NCBI GenBank assembly: GCA_002356515.1
Contig: AP017605.1
Span: 1,984,001-2,048,000, forward strand
Length of the DNA stretch: 64,000 nt
Source: Mesorhizobium loti
GTDB taxonomy: Bacteria; Pseudomonadota; Alphaproteobacteria; Rhizobiales; Rhizobiaceae
Direction of reading: 5' to 3'
This document shows positions 52,362 to 60,998 of this stretch, piece after piece (within the stretch, counting starts at the first letter, position 1; each line of letters opens with the position of its first letter). Below the pieces are notes generated by a model. The model worked only from the letters and a program-made list of their open reading frames with translations, did not search any database and was not told the origin of the DNA. A program made the translations under genes and the position numbers.

Positions 52362-53396
52362 GTGCAAACCGTGTTTGATGGCCAAAGCCTGATTACCGCC
52401 GAGATGATCGCCGGCAGTCTGCGTAAAGGTACGCTCGAGCAGCATGGCGAAGCGTTCGAGACCGCCCGCGCCGAGTTGGCCCTCATCCTCCACGCGACAC
52501 AGCAGCAGATCGAGCAGCAGAAATTTCCCGCCGAGATCGTTCGCCGGCTGCTGTCGCTGCTCAGCGCGCTGCGGGCCAAGGTGCATCCCGACGTCTGGCA
52601 GGCCTTGATCCCGGTGGCGCAGAACCACCCGATCCTGAAGTACTTTCTCGAGGATCCGCTGACGCACTGGTCCTTCACCAAGCCCAGGGGCTATTCCGGC
52701 GACGCGCAGCTGCTCGACTACATCTATTGCGACCCGCATGTGGCCGAGAGCGTGGCCAACGCATCGGAGATCGGCAAGGCGCTTTACAGCCACACGCAGA
52801 ACGTTCCGTCATGCGTGGCGGCACGCGAACGGCGCGATCTCCTGACCCGCTATGTCGACGAGACCGCGGCCAAGAACGGCCCTGACACCGAGGTGCTGGC
52901 GATCGCTGCCGGCCATCTGCGTGAAGCCAACCGCTCCGTCGCCTTGGCCGAGGGCCGCCTCAAGCGCTGGGTCGCGCTCGACCAGGATCCGCAGAGCGTC
53001 GGACTGATCGCGCGCGACTTCCAGGGTACCGCGGTCGAAGCCATCGACGGCTCGGTGCGGACCGTGCTGACCAGAAGCCACAAGCTCGGCAAGTTCGACC
53101 TGATCTACGCCTCAGGCCTCTACGACTACCTCCAGCACAATGTCGCCGTGAAACTCACCAAGACCTGCCTGCAGATGCTGAAGCCGAACGGCACGTTCCT
53201 GTTCGCCAACTACGCCGAAGGCACCCCCGACGCCGGCTACCGGGAAACCTTCATGGACTGGGTGCTGCTGCTGCGCTCGGAAGTCGACATGTGGAACATC
53301 GTCAACGCCAGCGTCGACCGCAACGCGGTCGAGGCAAAGGTGTATTTCGGCGAGAACCGCAATGTGCTGTACGCGGTGATTGAAAAGCGCGGGTAG
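52362..53396 (+). CDS. Class I SAM-dependent methyltransferase, unknown substrate
   Basis: 344 residues from a GTG at 52362 with AAGGAGT upstream. An N-terminal helical half (about 1-150) includes HWSFTKPRGYSGDAQLLDYIY, followed by a Rossmann part: EVLAIAAGHLREANRSVALAEGRLKRWVALDQDPQSV (SAM-binding loop and acidic residue) and DLIYASGLYDYLQHNVAVKLTKTCLQMLKPNGTFLFANY. This N-terminal GYSGDAQLLDYIY element is typical of an alphaproteobacterial extracellular-factor-like subgroup. The divergent GGDEF-EAL gene suggests a link with cyclic-di-GMP signalling; that is inference. Confidence 0.85.
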   Translation: MQTVFDGQSLITAEMIAGSLRKGTLEQHGEAFETARAELALILHATQQQIEQQKFPAEIVRRLLSLLSALRAKVHPDVWQALIPVAQNHPILKYFLEDPLTHWSFTKPRGYSGDAQLLDYIYCDPHVAESVANASEIGKALYSHTQNVPSCVAARERRDLLTRYVDETAAKNGPDTEVLAIAAGHLREANRSVALAEGRLKRWVALDQDPQSVGLIARDFQGTAVEAIDGSVRTVLTRSHKLGKFDLIYASGLYDYLQHNVAVKLTKTCLQMLKPNGTFLFANYAEGTPDAGYRETFMDWVLLLRSEVDMWNIVNASVDRNAVEAKVYFGENRNVLYAVIEKRG

Positions 53397-53730
53397 CGAC
53401 GGCGCCCAACACCCGGCGGGCGCGCTGCGTGAATTATCGATTGCACCAGGCCCAAAGGCGACCTTCGTTGCCTTTGGGCGAATTGCCGCTTCGCGCCCAA
53501 TGTCGGCTGTAGAACTCAGTCCTGCCAACCACTGAAAGCAGACACTAGCGGCAACCACGCTGGAGGTCGCAGTTGCGCCTCATGTCAGCCGAAGAGGCAC
53601 GCAGTTGCTCGAACCGGCAGCCGCGGCCTTTGCCGCAACCAATGCCAGCGCAACGAACTGGACGGGCCCTATCAGGCAACAGCCGCCAACTCGCGTAATC
53701 CTGCGCCTGGCCCACTACCGAAGCTGCGCC
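53397..53730. other. 334-bp gap with a perfect 9-bp hairpin
   Basis: Between two convergent genes. CCCAAAGGC (53451-53459) and GCCTTTGGG (53470-53478) form a perfect stem with a 10-base loop; it could end either transcript, although no T-run follows. The remainder shows no credible gene; short open frames are not supported. Confidence 0.5.
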
Positions 53731-54405
53731 TTACCTTCCGATTTGCGACGCTGCCGACATCAGATCCTGAGTGTTCGGGGCGCCGAATAGGCCGCCATCG
53801 AGCACCTCGTTGGAAGTCCAGCGAACGACGCCATCGCGGTCCAGCAAGAACTGGCCGACGAGCTGCGCAATGCCGGTGGCCATCATCTGTTGATCCGCTT
53901 CCGTTATATCGTAGCTGTCCTTCTTGTTCAGATATTCGAGCGCCGCAAACGGGTTCATCGGCTCCGGCATCTCGCCCGGCAAGTGGACCCGCATCGACTT
54001 CACATCGCTCATTGAAACCTTTTGCGGCCATGCGCTCTCGTCTTCGGTGATCTGCATATTCGGCAATCCAAAGGCGCGGTGTGAAGTCCGCTCCGGATCG
54101 GATGCCGCGAGCAGGCCGAGCATCGGATGATACCGCAGGTAGAGGCGTGCCCGCTCGATGGGCGTGTTGACCACTGTCAGGCTTTCGATGCCCTTTTCGT
54201 TGAGGGCTGGGGTGAGTTTCCAAAGCATGGCGATTTGGCGCCTGCAAAAAGGACAATGGAGACCTCGATACAGCCCAACCAGCACTGGTTTCTCGCCTCG
54301 GAAATCGTCGATGGCGATCTTGCCCTCGCGGGTAATCGCGTCGAGCACGACATTGGGCGCCGTTTCGCCAAGTTGCAGCGGGCCTATGTTGAGACGTTCT
54401 GACAT
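53731..54405 (-). CDS. Peroxiredoxin-like (AhpC/TSA, alkyl-hydroperoxide-type) protein
   Basis: 224 residues with a thioredoxin fold: LGETAPNVVLDAITREGKIAIDDFRGEKPVLVGLYRGLHCPFCRRQIAMLWKLTPAL. The C-x-x-C (HCPFC, about 50-54) is the expected redox site. The later part (FLLDRDGVVRWTSNEV) matches a peroxiredoxin-like family of unknown substrate. ATG at 54405 is placed by GAGGAGGGATC upstream; the reading frame extends another 92 codons upstream but without protein character. Possibly thiol-dependent peroxide reduction. Confidence 0.87.
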   Translation of the reverse strand: MSERLNIGPLQLGETAPNVVLDAITREGKIAIDDFRGEKPVLVGLYRGLHCPFCRRQIAMLWKLTPALNEKGIESLTVVNTPIERARLYLRYHPMLGLLAASDPERTSHRAFGLPNMQITEDESAWPQKVSMSDVKSMRVHLPGEMPEPMNPFAALEYLNKKDSYDITEADQQMMATGIAQLVGQFLLDRDGVVRWTSNEVLDGGLFGAPNTQDLMSAASQIGR

Positions 54406-54844
54406 TCTGATCCCTCCTCGCGGGTCAATCCACAAGGGATGTGCGGGCGGGTGGCTTGAGCCCATGTGCTGCACATACGTCCTTGGGCATGCTAAAATGG
54501 CGGTCGGCCTTAGGACGGCGTCGAGGTCGGCGTCGATAGTCAAATTTATAGCACGGAGAGGGCGGACGCTAGTTCTTAGGGAGGGCAACGCTTTTACTAG
54601 ATGGCGCCCCACGAGCCGAGCAGGCTCTTGATACCCAGGTGCGATGCCGTTGGCCGACGCCGCCATCTCGTCGTCGCGCACAGCTAATCAGCGCCAGCCC
54701 TTAGCGTGAGCGCATCAGGCGGAGCCACCGGATGGATTGCCGCATCAAAACCCATGCTCCGTGCACTGCCGCTCCCATCGGTATCGCGGAGCCGCGAATC
54801 TGTGCTAAGCCGCCGCCCGATCAACCAACCAAAGGACGACAGCT
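54406..54844. other. 439-bp gap without a recognised gene
   Basis: Divergent region between the peroxiredoxin-like gene and a small gene at 54845. I found no credible gene: frames on both strands are short or continue from neighbours. It contains no strong hairpin. It must contain promoters for both sides. Confidence 0.3.
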
Positions 54845-55075
54845 GTGAGCGAACTGACCGTGGCCGAGGCGACCGAGAATATCTATGCCTCGCTCCGCGC
54901 GGACAATGCCGAGATCGACGCACATATCGCGGCGCTTAAGGCAGCGCTGGCACGCGAGGGGCTGAAGCAGGCGGTATTCGATCCGACCAAGCTGGCGCAG
55001 AGCAACCGCTCGGGCCGCAAGTTGATGCAGGCCTATTTTCGCCAGCGCGGCGTGAGCGTGAGCTTTTCGGAGTAG
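54845..55075 (+). CDS. Small hypothetical protein
   Basis: 76 residues from a GTG. Two helices are predicted: VAEATENIYASLRADNAEIDAHIAALKAALAREGLKQAVFDP and QSNRSGRKLMQAYFRQRGVSVSF. The C-terminus is basic, and the reading AQSNRSGRKLMQAYFRQRGV looks natural for a real, conserved-type small protein. It precedes a DUF1835/DUF3658 gene by 57 bp on the same strand. No family recognised. Confidence 0.6.
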   Translation: MSELTVAEATENIYASLRADNAEIDAHIAALKAALAREGLKQAVFDPTKLAQSNRSGRKLMQAYFRQRGVSVSFSE

Positions 55076-55132
55076 TCCGCGCGGGCGATCTCGAGCCGTT
55101 TGAGAAATGAGCAATGGCGGGGATCAAGGCTG

Positions 55133-56224
55133 ATGAAGGATTTTGTTGGCCGCTGGATTGCCGGGAACGACCGGCACACGACCACGACGATCGAGATCAA
55201 GATTGTCGATGGCCACCTTGTCGTGCACGCCATCGATGGCTCCAGCGGCGAACGCGCGGAAATCCAAGACCTGACGCATGGGAATGATGAAATCCGTTTC
55301 GTCGCCCATTGGTCGTCCGGCAAAACCACCGCGTACCAGCTTCTGCTGTCGGACGGACGGCTGGTCGTCCATTTCACGTTTTCTGAAACTGACCATTTCA
55401 AGCGAGATTTGAACCCGGACGGGACGCAGAGGTGGCGCAGCGGCATACTGCACATCGCGCCCGGCCATTCGGCGGGTCATTCGCTTCGCCGGGCAATCCG
55501 CACCAGCGGGCGTACCGACGACGTCATCAGTTTTCGCGACAATCTCAGCTGCGGCCCAATTGATTCCCAGGAGTCCTCGGCGCGAGCGCGCTGGTGGGCG
55601 TCGATGTACGACGAGTATGACGAGCACGACGTCGATTTCGACGGTTTCTGGCAGCAAATCATGTCGACCTCGGACCGTCTCGTCGTCTGGGTCGGACGCC
55701 ACAGCGCCCAGGAGCATGCTTTCTTCCTGGCCCTGGTGGATCGCCTGGGCGACCGCCCCTACGACATCATCGACGTCACCGGGCTGCAAATGCCGACGAC
55801 GCGGCCCGACGGCAAGCCGCGATTGTCGAGCCCCAAACAGGCCGTTTCGCTCATGAGCGAAACGGAGCTTGCCTTGTTGTTCGGCACGGAACGCGCGATG
55901 ACGAGCCAGGAACGAGAGGATGCCGCGCGGCGCTGGCGGAGTTTGAAATCCGAAAACGCACCGTTCCGCATCGTCACCGACTCTGGGCTCGTCTCGGCGC
56001 CAGCGGATATCTTCGATGAGCTCCTGCTCGAGCGGGCCAGCAAGGATTGGCGCAAGATTGCACGGGTCATCGCCGAGACCATGGGACACAATATGGAGCC
56101 GTACATCCAGGTCGGCGACTTGATGTTGCTGAGCCGTGTCGTGGCCCTTGTCGATCAGGGAAAGCTCATGGCCCATGGCGATCCCTGGCTCATGCGAAAA
56201 TGCGAAGTGCGGCTGCCGGATTAG
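55133..56224 (+). CDS. DUF1835/DUF3658 domain protein with extra N-terminal beta domain
   Basis: 363 residues. Residues 1-100 form a beta-rich domain (FVGRWIAGNDRHTTTTIEIKIVDGHLVVHAIDGSSGERAEIQDL). From about 105 a DUF1835 domain follows (ILHIAPGHSAGHSLRRAI, DDVISFRDNLSCGPI), then the C-terminal DUF3658-like segment (SENAPFRIVTDSGLVSAPADIFDELLLERA, ending VALVDQGKLMAHGDPWLMRKCEVRLP). Function of both domains is unknown. The beta domain before DUF1835 is less usual. ATG 55133 is chosen over a TTG at 55100, which has no ribosome site. Confidence 0.8.
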   Translation: MKDFVGRWIAGNDRHTTTTIEIKIVDGHLVVHAIDGSSGERAEIQDLTHGNDEIRFVAHWSSGKTTAYQLLLSDGRLVVHFTFSETDHFKRDLNPDGTQRWRSGILHIAPGHSAGHSLRRAIRTSGRTDDVISFRDNLSCGPIDSQESSARARWWASMYDEYDEHDVDFDGFWQQIMSTSDRLVVWVGRHSAQEHAFFLALVDRLGDRPYDIIDVTGLQMPTTRPDGKPRLSSPKQAVSLMSETELALLFGTERAMTSQEREDAARRWRSLKSENAPFRIVTDSGLVSAPADIFDELLLERASKDWRKIARVIAETMGHNMEPYIQVGDLMLLSRVVALVDQGKLMAHGDPWLMRKCEVRLPD

Positions 56225-56288
56225 CAGGACAAGCGTCTGCTTCTCGGAAGGACTTCCCACAGGCGTGGCCGGCCGGGTTTTTGGCCTT

Positions 56289-57290
56289 CTATCTAACCTT
56301 GATGACCACCTTGCCCTTGGCGCGTCCTGTCTCGACATAGGCCAGAGCCTCATTGGTCGCTTCGAAGGGAAAGATCCGATCGACAACCGGGCGGATCGCT
56401 CCGGATTCGATGAGCGAGGTGATCTTGCCCAGCTGGTCACCTTGCGCCCACATGAAAAGGAACGAAAAGCTCACGCCACGGCGCCTGGCTCTGGCCCGGA
56501 TGCCGCGGCTTAGCAGGCGCAGCACCGTCCTCAGCACCAGGTTCAGTCGCTTTTCCCTGGCGAATTCGGGATCCGGCGGGCCGGAGATCGAGATGAGCTT
56601 GCCGCCCGGTTTCAGCACATTGAGCGATTTTTCAAGCGTTTTGGCGTCCTGGCTGTTCAGGACGACGTCGTAGCCCGACAGGATTTTTTCGAAATCGTCT
56701 TTCCGGTAGTCGACGACGACATCGGCGCCGAGATCCTTGACCAGACCCGCACTCGCCACGCTCGCCGTTGTCGCCACGATCGCGCCCAGCTGCTTTGCCA
56801 GCTGGATGGCGAATGTGCCGACGCCGCCGGAGCCGGCCTGGATGAAGACCTTCTGGCCTTTCCCTAGATTTGCTTTTTCGACGAGCACCTGCCAGGCGGT
56901 CAGCCCGACCAGCGGGATCGAGGCCGCCTCTTCCATGCTGAGATTTTTGGGCTTCAACGCCACGTCGGCTTCATCCATGGCGATGAATTCGGCGAACGCC
57001 CCGATCCGGCCATCGCGCGGCCGCGCATAGACATCGTCGCCGGGTTTGAACTTGCGGACTTTCGAGCCCACGCGCATGACCTTCCCGGCCACGTCGTGGC
57101 CCAGGATGAAGGGCCGGCGATAGGGCAGGATGAGCTTGAACTCTCCAGTTTTGACCTTGGAATCGAGCAGGTTCACCCCTGCGGCATGGATCTCGACCAG
57201 GACGTCGCTGTCCCCGAGTTCCGGTTCCGGCATCTCGGCCAGGCGCAGAATGCCCTTCTTGCTGTATTTGTCGACGACGAATGCCTTCAT
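56289..57290 (-). CDS. NADP-dependent quinone-oxidoreductase-type MDR alcohol dehydrogenase
   Basis: 333 residues of the medium-chain dehydrogenase superfamily. N-terminal GroES-like fold (PELGDSDVLVEIHAAGVNLLDSKVKTGEF, FILGHDVAGKVMRVGSKVRKFKPGDDVYARP), then Rossmann IQAGSGGVGTFAIQLAKQLGAIVATTAS. The zinc-binding Cys cluster of alcohol dehydrogenases is absent, which fits the quinone-oxidoreductase/RTN4IP1-like zinc-free group. It ends GRAKGKVVIKV, typical. ATG at 57290. A separate SDR gene starts upstream at 58164 on the same strand, so the two may be co-transcribed. Confidence 0.93.
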   Translation of the reverse strand: MKAFVVDKYSKKGILRLAEMPEPELGDSDVLVEIHAAGVNLLDSKVKTGEFKLILPYRRPFILGHDVAGKVMRVGSKVRKFKPGDDVYARPRDGRIGAFAEFIAMDEADVALKPKNLSMEEAASIPLVGLTAWQVLVEKANLGKGQKVFIQAGSGGVGTFAIQLAKQLGAIVATTASVASAGLVKDLGADVVVDYRKDDFEKILSGYDVVLNSQDAKTLEKSLNVLKPGGKLISISGPPDPEFAREKRLNLVLRTVLRLLSRGIRARARRRGVSFSFLFMWAQGDQLGKITSLIESGAIRPVVDRIFPFEATNEALAYVETGRAKGKVVIKVR

Positions 57291-57348
57291 GGCGGTGACT
57301 TTCTGAAAGTGATTTGGCGTGTCGCCTGTGCGTGAAAATCGTCTGCCT

Positions 57349-58164
57349 TCAGACCGGCAGGCGGAACTGCTTGCGCAAGGTCTTGTCGAACATCTCGGCA
57401 GGAGCGAAGCGGCGCAGCAGACTGACCTGCCGTGCAGCCTTGCCTGCGGTATAGCGCCGACGTGGGCGGGCATCGGTCGCCGCCTTGACAACCACCTCCG
57501 CCACCACTTCCGGCAGATCGGCTTTGGGCATCACATCGGCAAGCAGCGCCTTGAACCCGGCTCGCGCCTGATCGTATTCCTTGAAGAGAGAATCCGGCTC
57601 GATGCCGTTCTGGTCGAAGACGGTGCGCACGAATGCCGGCTCGATGACCGAGACGCGAATATTGAAGGCACGAACCTCGTGATCGAGCGATTCCGAATAG
57701 CCTTCGAGCGCGTGCTTGGCCGCCGCATAATGCGCCGAATACGGTGCGGGTACGAGGCCCAATATCGAGCCGATATTGACAATACGCCCTTGGCCGCGCT
57801 GCCGCATCGACGGCAACACCGCATTGGTCATGCGGATAACGCCAAACAGATTGACGTCGAACAGGGCCTGTACCTGTGGAATCGAGAATTCCTCTGCGCC
57901 GCCAAGCATGCCGACGCCGGCATTGTTGACAAGCACGTCGATCCGGCCGGTCCGCGAGAGCACCGTCGAGACGAGGGCTGCTACCGACTCGCCGTCCGTC
58001 ACATCGCAAGCCAGCATGGTCACCCCGTCCGGGCCGTTGCCGGCCGCACGACGGCTCGTCCCGAAGACGGTGAACCCTGCTCGCGCCAAAGCCTCGGCGT
58101 TGGCGCGGCCGATGCCCGAGGAGGCTCCGGTCACAATGGCGGTCTTTCCGGAATTCATAGTCAT
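57349..58164 (-). CDS. Short-chain dehydrogenase/reductase
   Basis: 271 residues, classical SDR. Nucleotide site TGASSGIGRA, NNAG at VNNAGVG, catalytic Ser in NIGSILG, and Tyr-x-x-x-Lys in HYAAAKHALEGYSESL. ATG at 58164 with GGAG six bases upstream is chosen; an in-frame TTG earlier is less likely. Divergent from a TetR gene with an operator-like dyad between them, so its expression is probably induced by a ligand of the TetR protein. Together with the downstream MDR gene it may reduce reactive carbonyls or quinones. Confidence 0.93.
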   Translation of the reverse strand: MTMNSGKTAIVTGASSGIGRANAEALARAGFTVFGTSRRAAGNGPDGVTMLACDVTDGESVAALVSTVLSRTGRIDVLVNNAGVGMLGGAEEFSIPQVQALFDVNLFGVIRMTNAVLPSMRQRGQGRIVNIGSILGLVPAPYSAHYAAAKHALEGYSESLDHEVRAFNIRVSVIEPAFVRTVFDQNGIEPDSLFKEYDQARAGFKALLADVMPKADLPEVVAEVVVKAATDARPRRRYTAGKAARQVSLLRRFAPAEMFDKTLRKQFRLPV

Positions 58165-58209
58165 GTCATGCTCCAAAGCCGCGAGGGCTAGCTTTTTCTC
58201 ATTGATTGA

Positions 58210-58223
58210 ATTATACTCATAAT
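58210..58223. promoter_or_regulatory. Dyad in the TetR/SDR divergent promoter
   Basis: ATTAT-ACTC-ATAAT, a perfect 5-4-5 inverted repeat within an AT-rich tract (58200-58250) between the divergent SDR and TetR starts. TetR proteins bind such dyads. The position, 45 bp before the tetR-type ATG, fits autoregulation and control of the SDR gene. Confidence 0.45.
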
Positions 58224-58268
58224 ATCAAATTACGAACATAATGCAATAGCAGAAAGGCAGGAGCAGCC

Positions 58269-58835
58269 ATGCGCTACGAAAAGGGCCGCAAGGACGCGTC
58301 ACGCGGCCGGATCATGGAAGTCGCCGCCGATCGCTTCCGGGGTGACGGCATCGCCGCGTCCGGACTGGCGACCATCATGAGCGACGCCGGACTGACCAAC
58401 GGCGCCTTCTACCCGCATTTCCAATCCAAGGCGGAGCTCGTGCGCGAAAGCGTGGCGGCGGCCATGGAGCTTCAGGCGCAGCAATTGGCGCAAGCACTGG
58501 CCTCGGGTGGCCCGGAGGTGGCCATAGAGGCCTATCTGTCGGCCGAGCATCGGGACAATCCGGGACAAGGCTGCGCGTCCGCCGCGCTGTTGCCGGAACT
58601 GGCGCGTCAGCCACCGGAAACGCGCGCGGTCTATACCGACCGCTTGCTGGCTCTGGCGCACCAGCTGGCCGCCGCAATTCCACAGGCCAAGGACCCGGAA
58701 GGCACGGCGCTGGCTGTCTTTGCGACGCTCATCGGCACGCTGCAACTGGCCCGCGCCGTCGAAGGCACGGACTTGTCGGATCGCATCCTGGCGGCGGGGA
58801 AAGATGCGGCACGCACGCTGATGCAGTCGCGTTAG
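58269..58835 (+). CDS. TetR-family transcriptional regulator
   Basis: 188 residues. N-terminal helix-turn-helix (RGRIMEVAADRFRGDGIAASGLATIMSDAGLTNGAFYPHFQSKAELVRESV) and an alpha-helical ligand domain with the CGCASAALLPEL-like variant (GQGCASAALLPELARQPPETRAVYTDRLL). That CxSA pattern is frequent in the subgroup next to short-chain dehydrogenases. Divergent from the SDR at 57349. Presumed repressor. Confidence 0.92.
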   Translation: MRYEKGRKDASRGRIMEVAADRFRGDGIAASGLATIMSDAGLTNGAFYPHFQSKAELVRESVAAAMELQAQQLAQALASGGPEVAIEAYLSAEHRDNPGQGCASAALLPELARQPPETRAVYTDRLLALAHQLAAAIPQAKDPEGTALAVFATLIGTLQLARAVEGTDLSDRILAAGKDAARTLMQSR

Positions 58836-58952
58836 CGCGGCGCCAATCGCGGGCACATAAGGGACGCCTCAGGCGGATCGGGTAGGACCTCCAAAACTCC
58901 GCATCACCCCATTCGGCAAGACAGCTTTATCCGGCACGCGATGCGCGCCCAT

Positions 58953-59891
58953 TTATCGGTATCCAGTGCCGCGACCGAAAGATCCGGCGTCCTTTGCCAG
59001 CACCAGTTCCGCGTCGTCGGTGACATAGCGGACATAGCGATAGTCGCGGATGAAACTGATCCGCCCTTCCCGCCACTCCAGCCACATAAAATAATCGGGC
59101 GTTGGGTTGGCCGGGTCTTCGAACACCGCGATCACCTCCCGGTCCTCAAGCCAGGCCGGCGTGAGCCATAGGCGATCGCTCCTTGCGTAAATTGTGAAGA
59201 ACATGCCGACATCCGCCGCCCCTGAGCGCGGCGGGTGCAGGGACTGATGGAGTTTCACGTCGTCGGCAAGCAGCGCGCGCAAGCCGTCCCAGTCGCGCTG
59301 GTTGAACAGGGTGACATAGCGGACCACAGCGGCGGACGCGATGCGTGCATCGGGGAGCGCGGTGGCATTGGCATTGATCTCCCGAAGCCGGGCGCGACCG
59401 CGCGCCAGATGCCCCTTCACCGCGTCGACCGTGATATCCAGCAGACCAGATATCCCGGCCAGCGGCTCGTCAAGCACATCCTTCAGGATGATGACGCTGC
59501 GCTGGAGGATCGGGAGTTCCGCAAAACGCGACACCGCGGTCTCTACGGCTTCCCTGCGCATCAGCGCCTCCATCGGGTCGGCCTTGGCGTCGTCGACAAT
59601 TTCAAGGGCCGCCTCGATCGGCTCCGCGACGCGGATTGCGCGGCTGCGCAGCAGGTCCAGCGCACGGTTGTGGGCGATCCGGAACAGCCATGGTCGCAAC
59701 TGCGGCACCTCGCACAGCTCGTCCAGGGCAACGAAGGCTCGGGCAAAAGTGTCCTGCACGACGTCCTCGCCGTCGATGACCGACCCCATCAGACGCGAGC
59801 AATAGCGGTGCAGCTCCGGCCGCAACGCGGCAGCAAGGGCAAGCAGCCCTTCTTGTCGGTCGCGGTCCACGGCGGGCCCTCCATCGCTCAA
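58953..59891 (-). CDS. ECF RNA polymerase sigma factor with SnoaL-like C-terminal domain
   Basis: 312 residues. Sigma region 2 (LRPELHRYCSRLMGSVIDGEDVVQDTFARAFVALDELCEVPQLRPWLFRIAHNRALDLLRSR) and region 4 (ELPILQRSVIILKDVLDEPLAGISGLLDITVDAVKGHLARGRARLREI) are followed by about 110 residues resembling SnoaL/NTF2-like folds (RYVTLFNQRDWDGLRALLADDVKLHQSLHPPRSG). This is the layout of the extended ECF groups (SigJ/ECF41-like), in which the extra domain controls activity instead of an anti-sigma factor. No anti-sigma gene is near. Start overlaps the stop of the SDR gene by four bases. Confidence 0.9.
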   Translation of the reverse strand: MSDGGPAVDRDRQEGLLALAAALRPELHRYCSRLMGSVIDGEDVVQDTFARAFVALDELCEVPQLRPWLFRIAHNRALDLLRSRAIRVAEPIEAALEIVDDAKADPMEALMRREAVETAVSRFAELPILQRSVIILKDVLDEPLAGISGLLDITVDAVKGHLARGRARLREINANATALPDARIASAAVVRYVTLFNQRDWDGLRALLADDVKLHQSLHPPRSGAADVGMFFTIYARSDRLWLTPAWLEDREVIAVFEDPANPTPDYFMWLEWREGRISFIRDYRYVRYVTDDAELVLAKDAGSFGRGTGYR

Positions 59892-60646
59892 GACGCCGTG
59901 CCCTCCATGACCGTGACCCCCGCGTCGCCATTGAGGCCGAAGACCACCCCTTCCGCATATCGCGGATCTTCCAGCACGGAAATGACCCTGTCGCCGAATG
60001 CTCGGGGCGGCATCGGTGCGCCGAAGCGGGTCACGAATTGTTCCGGCGTGATGCCAATCGAGCCGGCATAGGCCCCGGCCGCGACATCCCCGATTCCCGT
60101 GCCGAGGATAATCTGCCTTGGCACGATCGCCTGGAAGCGGATGCCGAGCTTCTTCTCCTGCGCCACGCCATTGGCATATTTGGCCATGAACCAGAGCATG
60201 CGCTTGGAGCCGCCATAACCGCCCGACATCTGCGACCCGGTAACGGCAGCTCCGCTCGATCCCACCAGCACGCGGCTGCCTGGCTTGAGCGGCAGGTTCA
60301 GCGCCGCCTGCAGCCAGTAGAGGCCGGCCTTGACGTCAGTTTCCCATGCGATGGAGAAATCCTCCCAATTCAGCTGATCCAATCGCCCCATGCGCGGCGT
60401 GGCACCAGCGTTCAGCACCACTATATCAGGGCTAACCTCGCCAAGGATGCGATAGGCCGCGTCCTCGTCCGTGACGTCGGCGGAGATCGTGGCGACCCCG
60501 AGCCGCGCACCGACCGCTTTCAGCGCCTCGGCGCCACGCGCGACCACGGTCACCTCAGCGCCATGTTCGACCAGTGCCTCGACCAATCCGAGGCCAAGGC
60601 CACGGCTTCCGCCGGTGACCACGATTTTCTTGTCCTTGAGGCTCAT
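59888..60646 (-). CDS. Short-chain dehydrogenase/reductase coupled to the sigma factor
   Basis: 252 residues. TGGSRGLGLGL at the N-terminus, NAGATPRMGRLDQLNWEDF, SSGAAVTGSQMSGGYGGSKRMLWFMAKY (Tyr-x-x-x-Lys variant: GYGGSKRM), and IVPRQIILGTGIGDVAAG. The gene precedes and overlaps the ECF sigma gene, so the sigma factor is translated in proportion to this enzyme. In ECF41-type systems the partner gene is often an oxidoreductase or carboxymuconolactone decarboxylase. Substrate unknown. Confidence 0.9.
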   Translation of the reverse strand: MSLKDKKIVVTGGSRGLGLGLVEALVEHGAEVTVVARGAEALKAVGARLGVATISADVTDEDAAYRILGEVSPDIVVLNAGATPRMGRLDQLNWEDFSIAWETDVKAGLYWLQAALNLPLKPGSRVLVGSSGAAVTGSQMSGGYGGSKRMLWFMAKYANGVAQEKKLGIRFQAIVPRQIILGTGIGDVAAGAYAGSIGITPEQFVTRFGAPMPPRAFGDRVISVLEDPRYAEGVVFGLNGDAGVTVMEGTAS

Positions 60647-60998
60647 CGACCTGCTCCATTGCTGAACTGTAGCTAAGACGTTTGAGGAGCGGGAAAAGAG
60701 TCAGAGGGGCCGCGATATCCGGAGGTGGTGGCAGTCCGAGATTTGCTGGTAATGTTGGGGATGCGGTGGGGCTGGTTCACGATGAACAAGCACGCGGCAG
60801 CTAGTGGGCCGGAAGCCGACCGACTGGTTCTGTGGTCATGAACGTCCGAGCGGACATTGCGGCGCGCTAACTAAGGATGAGCGAGCCTGGGGCTGAAGGA
60901 GCAGGGCTTACACTGGCAGGTGACCGATGAGCTTTGCCGCGAGGTGGCCGGACGTCGCAATCGCTGTCATGCGCCAACCGCCGGTCCGGGGCCGCACA
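60647..60998. other. 352-bp gap without a recognised gene
   Basis: Between the SDR start and the LysR stop (both minus strand). Frames are short; TGAGCTTTGCCGCGAGGTGG near 60925 might be debris of a coding region, but nothing can be named. It must include the SDR promoter. Confidence 0.3.
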
